64,000 bases of DNA from Nocardioides terrigena. GTDB lineage: Bacteria > Actinomycetota > Actinomycetes > Propionibacteriales > Nocardioidaceae. The notes below the pieces were generated by a model. That model was given only the letters and a program-made list of their open reading frames with translations, searched no databases and was not told the DNA's origin. The stretch is taken from NCBI RefSeq assembly GCF_003047265.1, contig NZ_PZYY01000007.1, positions 124,001 to 188,000 on the forward strand. The letters run 5' to 3'. Positions 1-8,628 of the stretch are shown in pieces (the first letter of the stretch is position 1; each line of letters starts with the position of its first letter). Position numbers and translations under genes: made by a program.

Positions 1-1260
1 CAGGCCGTCCTGGTGGCCTCTGCGCTCGTCTCCCTGCCCGTCGCCCTGCTGACCGACGAGCTGGCCGCGTCCCTCACGCGAGCCCGCACGAGCGCCGAGA
101 CCCTCGAGGGGGTGATGGAGGCGGCGACCCAGACCGCGATCATCACCACCGACCTGGTCGGCAACGTGACCTCGTTCAACGCCGGCGCAGAGAACCTGCT
201 GGGGTGGACGGCCGCGGACGTCGTCGGCCACGCGACGCCGGCCTGGTGGCACGACGCCGACCAGCTCGACCTCCGGTCCGCGGAGGCCGGCCTGGAGCCG
301 GGCCTGCGCGTGCTGGTGGAGCCGCTCGAGGGTGGCTCGGCCTCGGACCGACGTGACTGGGTCTGGCGGACTCGCGCGGGGGAGGAGCTCATCGTCTCGC
401 TGCGCGTCTCCCCGCGCCACGACGCCGAGGGACGGCGCATCGGGTGGCTCGGCATCGCGGAGGACGTCACCCGCAACCGCCGGGCCGAGCAGGTCCTGCG
501 GTCGGCCCTGGACCGCGAGCGGGAGGCGGGGCAGAGGCTCGTCGAGCTCGACCGGGCCAAGACCGACTTCATCGCATCCGTGAGCCATGAGCTCAGGACC
601 CCGATGACGAGCGTCATCGGCAACCTCGAGATGCTCCTGGACGACTCGCTCGGGGCCACGACGCCCGCGCAGCGACTCGCGCTGCAACGCACCGATCGCA
701 ACGCCCGCCGGCTGCTCATGATGCTCGAGGAGCTGCTCCTCCTCTCGCGCGTGGAGGACGGCACCTTCGACCTGCGGGTGCGTCGTACGGACCTGGTCGA
801 GATCGTGGAGCAGGCGCTCCACACGCTGGACGTCGCGCGCGGCAGGTCCGGGGTCGACGTGGAGCTGCACGCGCCGGGTGAGCAGGTCGAGCTCGACGCC
901 GACGCGGAGCAGGTGGAGCGCGCGGTGATGAACCTCGTGTCGAACGCCCTCAAGTTCACCCCCGCCGGAGGGCGCGTGGACATCCGTGTGCGCGACGAGG
1001 GGGCGACCGTGTCGGTCAGCGTGGGCGACACCGGGGTCGGGATCGCGCCCGAGGACGTGGATCGCCTGTTCGACCGCTTCTACCGCGCGCCGTCGGCCGT
1101 CCGGGAGGCCGTGCCGGGGACCGGCCTCGGGCTCTCGATCGTCAGGGCCATCGCCGAGCGGCACCACGGCAGCGTCACGGTCGACTCGCGACCGGGAGAG
1201 GGGAGCACCTTCACGTTGCGACTGCCCGCGACGCAGGGTGACGAGTCCACTCCCGCGTGA
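1..1260 (+). CDS. Sensor histidine kinase (5' end cut by window edge)
   Basis: A membrane sensor kinase that autophosphorylates on histidine and passes phosphate to a response regulator not present here. The frame is open from base 1; the first usable start is GTG at 13, but the hydrophobic run before TDELAASL looks like the end of a membrane helix, so the true start is probably upstream. Counting from base 13: a PAS domain at about 38-150, a HisKA box with SVSHELRTP (phospho-accepting His near 192), an HATPase N box NLVSNALKF near 306, G1 DTGVGIAPED near 338 and G2 GTGLGLSIV near 368. The signal sensed is unknown. The next gene is on the other strand, 5 bases away. Confidence 0.9.
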   Translation, partial: QAVLVASALVSLPVALLTDELAASLTRARTSAETLEGVMEAATQTAIITTDLVGNVTSFNAGAENLLGWTAADVVGHATPAWWHDADQLDLRSAEAGLEPGLRVLVEPLEGGSASDRRDWVWRTRAGEELIVSLRVSPRHDAEGRRIGWLGIAEDVTRNRRAEQVLRSALDREREAGQRLVELDRAKTDFIASVSHELRTPMTSVIGNLEMLLDDSLGATTPAQRLALQRTDRNARRLLMMLEELLLLSRVEDGTFDLRVRRTDLVEIVEQALHTLDVARGRSGVDVELHAPGEQVELDADAEQVERAVMNLVSNALKFTPAGGRVDIRVRDEGATVSVSVGDTGVGIAPEDVDRLFDRFYRAPSAVREAVPGTGLGLSIVRAIAERHHGSVTVDSRPGEGSTFTLRLPATQGDESTPA

Positions 1261-1265
1261 CTCCC

Positions 1266-2405
1266 TCACCCGGGGACGTGGCCGGTGCCGCTGGTGAGGT
1301 CGAGCCAGCCGAGGCCGCTGCCGCCCAGGCCGAGGGCGGTGACGGCGAGGAGCGCGACGAGGGCGATGAGGGTCGTGTCGACCGTGAGCAGGGGACGGCC
1401 CGCGAGGCGGTGGCGGCGGTGCCGGGCCCACGACCCGACGAGCACCAGCGTCGCGAGCTCGAGGGTCGCGGCCGCGAGGTCGGCCACACCCAGCGGCTCG
1501 GCGGCGCCCGCCTCCGGGCCCCAGGGGAGCCCGACCGTGCGGGACCACAGCCAGACCGCCAGGGGGACGGCGCTCACCAGTGCTGCCGCCGTCCACGAGA
1601 CACGACCGCCGTGGTGCACGACGGCGCCTGCGGCGCCTGCCTGGACGCATGCCAGCGCCACGAAGAACGCGCCCGCGACCAGCCACTCCGACGCATGCTC
1701 GGGAACGACCGCGGCATGCAGGACCGCTGCCCCGACGAGTGCCGAGACGACCACGGCCGTCAGCCCGTCGCGGTGGTGGACCCCGATGCGGCGGTGACCA
1801 CGTGGTGGGTCCCCGGCCCGGTCGAGGCGGAGTCGACCGCCGAGGAGCGCGGCCACCCAGCCGACGACCACCAGGTTCGTGGCCAGCACGAGCGCGCTCC
1901 CGAGACCCAGGGACTTCAGCTGCAGCAACGCAGTGCTCGTGCGCTGCGAGTCCAGGCAGTCTGCGACGCAGCTCCCGTGGGCCGTGTGCCCCAGCAGCGC
2001 CAGCTCCAGCCGGTAGTCGTAGAGGGAGCTGGCGGCCAGCGCGAGCACGCCGACCAGCGTGCCGGCGCCCACGAGCACGAGTGCCGTGCCGACCCGCGAC
2101 GTGCCGCCGGCCGCAGCGGACGGGGTGCGTCGACGACGTACGACGCGGACGCAGAGCACCGCGGCGACGTACGTGGGGAGCAGCAACGTCGATTCGCGGA
2201 CCCAGTCGGTGAACGGATCGGAGGTGCGCTCGATGGCACCCGCGACCTGACGCAGCGACACCACCCAGAACATGTCCGCGAAGGCCATCGAGGCCGCCAG
2301 CCCCAGGACGGTGAGCCACGCGACATCTAGGTTCCCGTCGTACACCCTCGGCTGCACGACCTCCGACCGCATCGCCGCCTGCGGGGGGCGGCTGACTGCG
2401 GTCAT
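1266..2405 (-). CDS. Polytopic membrane protein coupled to multicopper oxidase
   Basis: A 379-residue integral membrane protein that I do not recognise. The start ATG at 2405 overlaps the stop of the upstream multicopper oxidase (ATGA), so the two are translationally coupled. It contains roughly nine hydrophobic segments, for example LAASMAFADMFWVV and TALVLVGAGTLVGVLALAA. One loop has a close cysteine pair (GSCVADC), predicted from its flanking helices to be outside the cytoplasm, which could form a disulfide or bind metal. Coupling to an exported copper oxidase suggests a role beside it, such as a membrane anchor, electron or metal partner, but no catalytic motif is visible and this is inference only. 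Confidence 0.8.
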   Translation of the reverse strand: MTAVSRPPQAAMRSEVVQPRVYDGNLDVAWLTVLGLAASMAFADMFWVVSLRQVAGAIERTSDPFTDWVRESTLLLPTYVAAVLCVRVVRRRRTPSAAAGGTSRVGTALVLVGAGTLVGVLALAASSLYDYRLELALLGHTAHGSCVADCLDSQRTSTALLQLKSLGLGSALVLATNLVVVGWVAALLGGRLRLDRAGDPPRGHRRIGVHHRDGLTAVVVSALVGAAVLHAAVVPEHASEWLVAGAFFVALACVQAGAAGAVVHHGGRVSWTAAALVSAVPLAVWLWSRTVGLPWGPEAGAAEPLGVADLAAATLELATLVLVGSWARHRRHRLAGRPLLTVDTTLIALVALLAVTALGLGGSGLGWLDLTSGTGHVPG

Positions 2406-4594
2406 GGCGTGATCGACCAGCCGAACATCATGGAGTGGTCCTCGTGCGCCAGGTTGTGGCAGTGGGCGACGTAGGGCCCCACGAAGTCGCGGAACCCGCG
2501 GTACACGACGACCGACCCGTTCGGGTCCAGGGAGGCGAGGTCCTCCCGGGAAACGTCGTCGGGGTGGCCGCGCTGCGGGGTGGTGGTCACGTCGCGGCCG
2601 TTGCGCATCACCGTGCGGTGCTCCTCCATGTGCAGGTGGAACGGGTGCACCCAGCCGCCGCCACCGTTGCGGATCTCCCAGAGGTTGAAGCTGCCCATCC
2701 GCTGCTCGGCGAGCGGCCTCCGGCCGGCCGGGTTCTTCAGGCTCCGCGCGACGCTGTCCGGCTCGAACGGCTCGCCGTTGATCAGCCACTCGGTCTCTCC
2801 CCCCAGCGCGCCGCGCTTGACCTCGAAGATCAGCCGGTTCGGCATGAGGTCCTTCCAGCGCGGGGGCAGCGGGGGGAGGGGGCGCAGCACGGGCGGGACC
2901 TGGCTGTCGTCCGGTGCCGTGTCGCCGATGACGAACTTCAGGATCGGGACCTTGTACGCCGCGTCGGGTGACGACCGCGAGGAGCTCTCCCACATCCGGC
3001 CGTCGGGCATCTTCATCACGTTGGTCAGGTAGACGACGTCCCCCTTCGTGGTGGGGGATCCGTCGAGGTACCGGGTGAAGTCCACGACCACCTCGCGACG
3101 CTTGGCGGGCCACAGCTCGAAGCTGTCCCGCACCAGGGGGAAGGGAAGCAGCCCGCCGTCCGACGCGATCTGCGTGAAGCGCATGCACCGCTGGCCGTCA
3201 GGTATCCGGTACTGCCCCTGGAGCTCGTCGTCGACGTACCCCAGGGAGGCCGCCGACCGTGGACCCTGGGTGGAGCTCATCAGCGCCAGCTCGTAGATCC
3301 GGGCGACGGACGCGTCCAGGAAGCGGAAGCGGTACTTCCGACGCTTCACCTCCAGCGCCGGGTAGGCCACGCCGTTGACACCGAAGACGTCCCCGACGAA
3401 CCCGTGGTTGGGGAAGTGCTTGAAGAACGTCGTGCCCCACCACTCCGGGTGCTCGGCCGGGTTGCCCGTCCCCGGGAAGTCGCCCTGGGTGTCGTGGATG
3501 TCGTGGTGCAGGGTCACGCCGTCGTCGAGGCTCAGGTCGTGGAGGGCGAGGGGGATGTGGTAGGCGACGTCGAACGCGCCATCGGCGCGGTCGGTCCGGA
3601 CACCCGGAAGCCGGAGCCCGCGCCGCTCGTCGCCCATGTCCATCGCGTTAGTCGGGTCGTAGATGGGATAGAGCCCGACCATGCCCTTGTAGACGTTGGA
3701 GCCGGTGTGGTCCATCCGGTGGTCGTGGAACCAGAAGAAGCTCTGCTTCTCCCGCTCGTCCCCGCCGGCGGGCCAGTTCAGGTAGAGGTTGTCGACCCAG
3801 GTGCCGGGCAGGTAGCCCATGCTCCTCGGCCCACTCGTCATCGCGTAGTGCGGGTTGCCGTCGCTCTCGGGCGCGGTGTGCCCGTTGTGCAGGTGGGTGA
3901 GGAACGACCAGTCCGGTGCCCCGAAGTCCTGGCGGTCGAGGGCGTAGGGGTTCTCGTCGAGCCGGTTGACGAACCGGACGAGGACCGGCCTGCCGTACTC
4001 CGCGTTGATCATCGGCCCCGGGAAGGTGCCGTTGAACCCGTAGATCGTGCTCGGCGGCAGCGTCCGCTCCGTGCCGGGGGCGAAGACGCGGCCCTCACGG
4101 TCGAAGGACTCGGTCGGCCTGCCCTCGTCGTCGATGGGGAGGACCTTCGACGTGGTCCAGGAGTGGGGTCGCACCAGCAGCTCGATCTGGTAGACGATCG
4201 GGTCGGGATACCCCACCTGGGACGGCCACTTCTGATGCCGTTCGTTGCGCAGCGAGCTCTGTTCCCCCAGTCCCGGGCCCGGGGGGAGGCTCCAACCCCT
4301 GACGTCCGACAGGGCCACCGGGGCCAGCGCGCGGGGCACGGGCAGCTGGTCCTCGAACGGGTGCAGGATCAGCGGGCTGATGGGGAAGTGCTCGGTGTAG
4401 AACACCGCGTCGGCCAGTGCGGTGCCCACCGCGGAGAAGACGCCGTCGGGGGACAGGAGCCCACGCTGGGCCAGAAGGGGACTCCAGGCGGCGTGGGCGG
4501 AGACTCCGAGGAGACCGGCCGTCCCCACCGCCCCGGTCCTCAAAAACAGTCGGCGCGACACCTGGGCGGCGGCTGGGGGTTCTTCCGGGCTCAC
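2402..4594 (-). CDS. Tat-exported multicopper oxidase (CotA/phenoxazinone synthase-like)
   Basis: A three-domain multicopper oxidase of 730 residues, oxidising a phenolic, metal or pigment substrate with reduction of oxygen to water outside the cell. The N-terminus has a twin-arginine signal (SRRLFLRTG followed by a hydrophobic run). All four copper motifs are present: HLHNGHT near 233, FHDH near 290, HPFHLH near 650, and HCHNLAHEDHSMM near 710 with the Cys, His at +5 and axial Met at +10 of a type 1 site. The HLHNGHTAPESDG segment resembles the CotA/phenoxazinone synthase branch rather than small two-domain laccases. GTG start with GAGGAGG five bases upstream. The substrate cannot be told from sequence. 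Confidence 0.9.
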   Translation of the reverse strand: MSPEEPPAAAQVSRRLFLRTGAVGTAGLLGVSAHAAWSPLLAQRGLLSPDGVFSAVGTALADAVFYTEHFPISPLILHPFEDQLPVPRALAPVALSDVRGWSLPPGPGLGEQSSLRNERHQKWPSQVGYPDPIVYQIELLVRPHSWTTSKVLPIDDEGRPTESFDREGRVFAPGTERTLPPSTIYGFNGTFPGPMINAEYGRPVLVRFVNRLDENPYALDRQDFGAPDWSFLTHLHNGHTAPESDGNPHYAMTSGPRSMGYLPGTWVDNLYLNWPAGGDEREKQSFFWFHDHRMDHTGSNVYKGMVGLYPIYDPTNAMDMGDERRGLRLPGVRTDRADGAFDVAYHIPLALHDLSLDDGVTLHHDIHDTQGDFPGTGNPAEHPEWWGTTFFKHFPNHGFVGDVFGVNGVAYPALEVKRRKYRFRFLDASVARIYELALMSSTQGPRSAASLGYVDDELQGQYRIPDGQRCMRFTQIASDGGLLPFPLVRDSFELWPAKRREVVVDFTRYLDGSPTTKGDVVYLTNVMKMPDGRMWESSSRSSPDAAYKVPILKFVIGDTAPDDSQVPPVLRPLPPLPPRWKDLMPNRLIFEVKRGALGGETEWLINGEPFEPDSVARSLKNPAGRRPLAEQRMGSFNLWEIRNGGGGWVHPFHLHMEEHRTVMRNGRDVTTTPQRGHPDDVSREDLASLDPNGSVVVYRGFRDFVGPYVAHCHNLAHEDHSMMFGWSITP

Positions 4595-4901
4595 GGTGCC
4601 TCCTCGACCTCACGGGACGCCGAGACGAGGCCGGACGAACGCCCCGGACGGTCCGGGCCTTGGAGCTCCGCGACCGGCCGTCGGACCCTCGGGACGCTAC
4701 TCGCGGCCGCTTGGGCTTCCCTTGGGACCGGGAGGAGGTCAGGGACAGATCAGGGACACGATGTGCGCGTCCTGCAGGACACGGACGCGTGCGTCAGGGT
4801 AGTCTTGACGAGGCGGGTGACGGACTGACCCCGCCGCGCTGTGGGTTGGGCTGCACGGGGGTGAGCCCAACCCACAGCCCACGTCCCGGACGGCCCGTGT
4901 G
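4595..4901. other. 307-bp intergenic region upstream of the oxidase gene
   Basis: No convincing gene. Next to 4902 it holds the hairpin listed separately. Towards the oxidase gene it has two direct copies of CAGGGACA (4740-4747 and 4751-4758, one helical turn apart), an inverted repeat CGCGTCC/GGACGCG (4766-4772 and 4783-4789), and a possible minus-strand -10, TAGCGT, at 4694-4699. These could be operator elements for the oxidase operon, but there is no match to a copper-regulator box that I recognise. Confidence 0.4.
4839..4877 (-). terminator. Hairpin after the zinc-finger/HTH gene
   Basis: Perfect 14-bp inverted repeat (CTGTGGGTTGGGCT at 4839-4852 paired with 4864-4877) around an 11-base loop, 24 bases beyond the stop of the minus-strand gene ending at 4902. 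There is no U-tract, as is common for high-GC terminators. It may also insulate the oxidase promoter region. Confidence 0.65.
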
Positions 4902-5285
4902 TCAGGCGGAGACGTTGCTCTTGCGGGTCTTGCTCCCGGCGAAGCGCTCCCAGGCGGCTTGCCGCGACACCCCGAGCGCCTGTCCGATCTCCGCCCAGGA
5001 GAGGTGCCGCTCACGCGCCATCTGCACCCACTCGCCGAGGAAGCCGTTGACCTGCGTCGCGGTGTCGGCGATCAGGGGGAGCTTGGCGAGGATCTCGGTG
5101 TCGGACATCTCGTCCCACGGCGGCCGCGAGATCGTCTCCAGCAGCTCGGGCGAGCTGAACTTGTGGTGGTAGAACTCGAGGCAGTCGACGCACATCATGG
5201 CGCCGAGCCCGCCCGCGAACCGCGTCTCCGACGTCCCCTGGAGCCCGCAGAAGGAGCACGACTTGTTGGCGGAGTTGAAGTCCAT
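4902..5285 (-). CDS. ClpX-type C4 zinc finger / HTH protein
   Basis: A 127-residue protein joining two small modules. Residues about 10-45 (CSFCG, then CVDC, then LEFYHHKF) match the zinc-binding domain at the N-terminus of the ClpX unfoldase; no AAA+ domain follows. The C-terminus has a helix-turn-helix-like stretch LSWAEIGQALGVSRQAAWER at about 95-115. ClpX zinc domains dimerise and dock adaptors and substrates, so this could be a DNA-binding regulator that talks to ClpXP, but that is inference. The start ATG at 5285 has GAGGGGA eight bases upstream and is followed directly by the zinc domain. Confidence 0.8.
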   Translation of the reverse strand: MDFNSANKSCSFCGLQGTSETRFAGGLGAMMCVDCLEFYHHKFSSPELLETISRPPWDEMSDTEILAKLPLIADTATQVNGFLGEWVQMARERHLSWAEIGQALGVSRQAAWERFAGSKTRKSNVSA

Positions 5286-5450
5286 GCCGGGTCCCCTCAG
5301 GTCTGCGATCGGTTCCGGGCCGTCGTGGAGGAGAGTGCCCCCCGGCGTGCTGCCCTTCCGCCCAGCATGACACACGGGGTGGCGCCCCACCCGGGCCACG
5401 AGCAACGGCCTCGACGTTTGCCCGCGCTCCGACCGGGTCAGGGTGCACGC

Positions 5451-6056
5451 ATGAGAATCAAGGCGGTGGTGTGCGACATCGGGGGAGTGCTCGAGGTCAT
5501 CGACGACTCGGTGTTCCCCGGGCCCTGGCCGGCGCGGCTGGGGCTGACCGACGCGGGGTTCGCCGAGCGGCTCGAGGGCCTCGACGGCGATGCTCTGGTC
5601 GGTGCGGTCACCTGGCCCGAGGTCCTGGGCCACTGGCGCTCGCGCCTCGGGCTCGACGAGGACCGCGCGCACGCCCTCGGGGAGGACTTCTGGCGCTGGT
5701 ACGTCGGCACGCCCGACGAGCGTCTCGTCGCCTGGTTCGCGGGGCAACGGCCGGCCCTGCTCACCGCGATCCTGTCCAACTCGGGACCGGGGGCGCGCGA
5801 GCGGGAGCGCCACCACGGCTTCGAGGGGATCGTCGACCACCTCGTCTACTCCCACGAGGTCGGGCTGGCCAAGCCCGACGCGGCGGTCTACACGCTCACG
5901 GCCTCGCGGCTCGGCGTACGACCGGACGAGGTGCTCTTCCTCGACGACGTCGAGGCCAACGTCGAGGCGGCCCGCGCCGCCGGGTGGCACGCGGTGCTGC
6001 ACCAGGAGACGGAGCGGTCCATCGCCGAGATGGAGCGCATCATCGCCGGGGCGTGA
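5451..6056 (+). CDS. HAD-superfamily (subfamily IA) hydrolase
   Basis: A 201-residue phosphatase-type haloacid dehalogenase-like hydrolase. Motif I is VVCDIGGVLEV, with Gly in the usual second-Asp slot, as in the YihX/epoxide-hydrolase-N-like branch; motif II ILSNSG; motif III Lys in LAKPD; motif IV LFLDDVEANVEAA. The helical cap lies between motif I and residue 110. ATG at 5451 begins right before motif I; a longer open frame upstream has no ribosome site and no family similarity, so I reject it. Substrate unknown. It is transcribed divergently from the zinc-finger gene with a 165-bp gap. Confidence 0.88.
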   Translation: MRIKAVVCDIGGVLEVIDDSVFPGPWPARLGLTDAGFAERLEGLDGDALVGAVTWPEVLGHWRSRLGLDEDRAHALGEDFWRWYVGTPDERLVAWFAGQRPALLTAILSNSGPGARERERHHGFEGIVDHLVYSHEVGLAKPDAAVYTLTASRLGVRPDEVLFLDDVEANVEAARAAGWHAVLHQETERSIAEMERIIAGA

Positions 6057-6062
6057 GCGGTG

Positions 6063-6635
6063 TCAGCCCTCGTTGCGCAGCCGCGGCTCGGTGCGCTTCT
6101 CCGGGTGCAGGCCGTGCTTGTCGGCGTAGAACGCGCGCACCAGGTCCATGTCGGCGGACAGGTCACCGGTCGGGGTGAAGGTCGGTCCCACGCCCACCGT
6201 GCGGGTCGGACCGTCCATGAACGCCAGCGTGATCGGCAACCCGGTCTGCTGCGAGAGGCGGTAGAAACCGGACTTCCAGTGGTCGGACCTGCTGCGGGTC
6301 CCCTCGGCGGCGATCGCGAGGAGGAACTCGTCGGACTTCCCGATGCGGTCGATGAGTGCGCGGATGTCCGCGGCCGGGTGGGCCCGGTCGATCGACACCG
6401 CTCCGGTGGCCCGCATCACCGGCGCGAGCGGGCCCTTGAAGAACTCCTGCTTCACCATGATCCGGGGGTGCCGGCCCTGGCTCCACGCCAGGAGCAGCGA
6501 GAAGACCCAGTCCCAGTTGGAGGTGTGCGGCGCACCCACCACGATGCCGTGCGACGGCAGCGTCCCCTCGGTGCGCCAGCGCACCAGTCGCAGGGCGGTG
6601 CGGGCGAGACGGGGACGGACGACCATGCGGGACAT
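6063..6635 (-). CDS. PlsC-like 1-acylglycerol-3-phosphate acyltransferase family protein
   Basis: A 190-residue acyltransferase of the LPLAT/PlsC fold, which moves an acyl chain to a phospholipid or glycolipid precursor at the membrane. The catalytic block is PHTSNWDW (H-x4-D) near residue 36, and the phosphate-binding block is AEGTRSR near residue 110. Short and without a clear membrane helix, it fits the small actinobacterial PlsC relatives rather than a full PlsC. The start ATG at 6635 is preceded by TAACCT six bases upstream, so the mRNA is probably leaderless. Confidence 0.87.
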   Translation of the reverse strand: MSRMVVRPRLARTALRLVRWRTEGTLPSHGIVVGAPHTSNWDWVFSLLLAWSQGRHPRIMVKQEFFKGPLAPVMRATGAVSIDRAHPAADIRALIDRIGKSDEFLLAIAAEGTRSRSDHWKSGFYRLSQQTGLPITLAFMDGPTRTVGVGPTFTPTGDLSADMDLVRAFYADKHGLHPEKRTEPRLRNEG

Positions 6636-6641
6636 GGGCGC

Positions 6642-6647
6642 AGGTTA
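6642..6647 (-). promoter_or_regulatory. -10 element, leaderless start of the acyltransferase gene
   Basis: TAACCT on the minus strand, six bases before ATG 6635. This is the spacing expected when transcription starts at the start codon; no ribosome-binding site lies between. Confidence 0.6.
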
Positions 6648-6702
6648 GCGGTGGCACCGGACGGTGAGGAGCCCCGCACCGGCGCCGATGCCCGGCGTCG
6701 GG

Positions 6703-6721
6703 TTAGGGGCACCTAACCTAC
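6703..6721 (+). promoter_or_regulatory. DtxR/IdeR-like iron box
   Basis: TTAGGGGCACCTAACCTAC matches the 19-bp DtxR/IdeR consensus (TTAGGTTAGGCTAACCTAA) at 13 positions, including both outer half-sites. It overlaps a -10-like TAACCT (6714-6719) and ends 36 bases before the GTG of the ABC transporter gene, which fits iron-dependent repression of that gene. Confidence 0.6.
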
Positions 6722-6757
6722 GAGGGTTCGACCTGACGACCCAGCAACGGAGCAATC

Positions 6758-8554
6758 GTGTCCCCAGCAACCAGCCACGACGCGGACCGACCCCTCCGCG
6801 CGCTGTGGAAGCGGTACGGCGCCTACCGGGGGCGCTTCGTCGGAGCGGTCGTGGCGTCGACCGTCAACAAGGTCGCCGACGTGATGCCCGAGCTGCTGAT
6901 CGGGGCCGCCGTGGACGTCGTCGTCCGCGGTGACGCGTCCTTCGTGGGCGAGCTGCTGGGCGTCGAGTCCCGTTATGCCCAGCTGGGCTGGATCGCGGCC
7001 GTCAACGTCGTGGTGTGGATCATCGAGTCCGTCTCCGACTACATCGCGAGCGTGCTGTGGCGAGGCCTCGCCCAGGGCGTCGAGCACGACCTGCGGGTCG
7101 AGGCCTACGACCACGTGCAGCACCTCGACCTCGGCTGGCACGAGTCGCGTCCCGCCGGTGCCACGCTGGCCACCCTCAACGACGACGTCAACCAGCTCGA
7201 GCGGTTCCTCGACATCGGCGCACCCGCGATCCTGCAGACGACGCTCAACGTGCTGCTCGTCGGTGCCGTCTTCGCGGCCGCCTCGGGACAGCTGCTGGTG
7301 CTGGCCTTCCTCCCGATCCCGCTCATCGTCATCGGGTCGCTGGTCTTCCAGCGCCGCCTCGAGCCCCTCTACGTCCACGTCCGCAGCGCCGTGGCGGACC
7401 TGTCCGGCACCCTCAGCGCCAACCTGGCCGGCATCGCGACGATCAAGGCGTTCACCGCCGAGGACCGCGAGCGCGACCGGGTGCGTGCGGTGTCCCAGGC
7501 CTACCGCGACGCCAACACGACGGCGATCCGCTCCTCGGCCGCCTTCGTGCCACTCGTGCGGATGGCGATCCTCGCCGGCTTCACCTGCACCCTGCTGCTC
7601 GGCGGCTGGGCCACCCTGCGGGGCGACCTCGAGGTCGGTCTCTACTCCGTGCTCGTCTTCATGACCCAGCGGCTGCTCTGGCCACTCACCGACGTGGCCG
7701 AGGTGCTGGACCTCTACCAGCGCGGGCGGGCGTCGACGGCGCGCATCCTCGGCCTGCTCGAGGAGCCGGTCTCGGTCAAGGCCGGGGCCACCGCGCTGGC
7801 GCGCCCGGTGGCGGGACGGATCGAGCTGCAGGGCGTGCGGGCCGGGTACGGCGAGGGGCCAGACGTGCTGCACGGCATCGACCTGGTCGTCCCGGCGGGG
7901 GAGACCCACGCGATCGTCGGCGCCACCGGGTCGGGCAAGTCGTCCCTGCTGCGCCTGGTGCTCCGCTTCGACGACCCGCGCTCGGGGCGCGTGCTCCTCG
8001 ACGGGCAGGACGTCCGCGACCTCGACTGGGACTCGCTGCGCGGGTCGATGGGCTACGTCGCCCAGGACGTCTTCATGTTCGCCGGCTCCATCGCCGACAA
8101 CATCTCCTACGGCCGTCCGGAGGCGACCCGGGAGCAGGTCCGGGCGGCCGCCGACGCGGCCGCCGCGCTCGACTTCGTCGAGCGGCTGCCCGACGGCCTG
8201 GACACGTGGGTCGGGGAGCGGGGCGTCACCCTCTCCGGCGGCCAGCGCCAGCGGCTCGCCCTGGCCCGGGCGCTGCTGCGCGACCCGTCCGTGCTCGTGC
8301 TGGACGAGGCCACCAGTGCCGTCGACAACGAGACCGAGGCCGCCATCCAGCGGTCCCTGCGGCAGGCCACGGCCGGGTGCACCGCGCTCGTCGTCGCCCA
8401 CCGCCTCTCCACCGTCCGGCACGCGCACTGCATCTGGGTGCTCGACGCCGGGCGGGTCATCGAGGCCGGCACCCACGACGAGCTGGTGGCGCGCGACGGC
8501 GCGTACGCCGCCCTCTGGCGGGTCCAGACGGGGGAGCAGGTCGTGGTCGGCTAA
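6758..8554 (+). CDS. ABC exporter-type transporter, fused permease and ATPase
   Basis: A 598-residue half-transporter that dimerises: six membrane helices (about 20-320), then an ATP-binding domain with Walker A GATGSGKSS near 387, signature LSGGQRQR near 491, Walker B with LVLDEATSAVD near 512 and the H-loop histidine in VAHRLST. The fold is that of multidrug/lipid exporters, but actinobacterial siderophore importers (IrtA/B) use the same fold. An iron box sits just upstream, so a siderophore or iron-complex substrate is a reasonable inference. A single gene suggests a homodimer. GTG start at 6758; the only ribosome-site-like sequence is a weak GGAG at 6749-6752. Confidence 0.88.
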   Translation: MSPATSHDADRPLRALWKRYGAYRGRFVGAVVASTVNKVADVMPELLIGAAVDVVVRGDASFVGELLGVESRYAQLGWIAAVNVVVWIIESVSDYIASVLWRGLAQGVEHDLRVEAYDHVQHLDLGWHESRPAGATLATLNDDVNQLERFLDIGAPAILQTTLNVLLVGAVFAAASGQLLVLAFLPIPLIVIGSLVFQRRLEPLYVHVRSAVADLSGTLSANLAGIATIKAFTAEDRERDRVRAVSQAYRDANTTAIRSSAAFVPLVRMAILAGFTCTLLLGGWATLRGDLEVGLYSVLVFMTQRLLWPLTDVAEVLDLYQRGRASTARILGLLEEPVSVKAGATALARPVAGRIELQGVRAGYGEGPDVLHGIDLVVPAGETHAIVGATGSGKSSLLRLVLRFDDPRSGRVLLDGQDVRDLDWDSLRGSMGYVAQDVFMFAGSIADNISYGRPEATREQVRAAADAAAALDFVERLPDGLDTWVGERGVTLSGGQRQRLALARALLRDPSVLVLDEATSAVDNETEAAIQRSLRQATAGCTALVVAHRLSTVRHAHCIWVLDAGRVIEAGTHDELVARDGAYAALWRVQTGEQVVVG

Positions 8555-8628
8555 TGCGGTCGAGCCGCGCCCGGACCGGCCGATAGCATCGCCCTGTCCG
8601 CACCACCTGCATGCAGAAGGAGCACCCC

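Noticed and set aside
4902..6002. A 366-codon extension of the zinc-finger/HTH gene
   Set aside because: The added part runs antisense through the HAD hydrolase gene. ATG 5285 has a proper ribosome site and starts right at the zinc domain.
8555..8628. T-box or other leader regulating thrS
   Set aside because: The gap is only 74 bases and holds a -10-like element and ribosome site; there is no room for a T-box fold.
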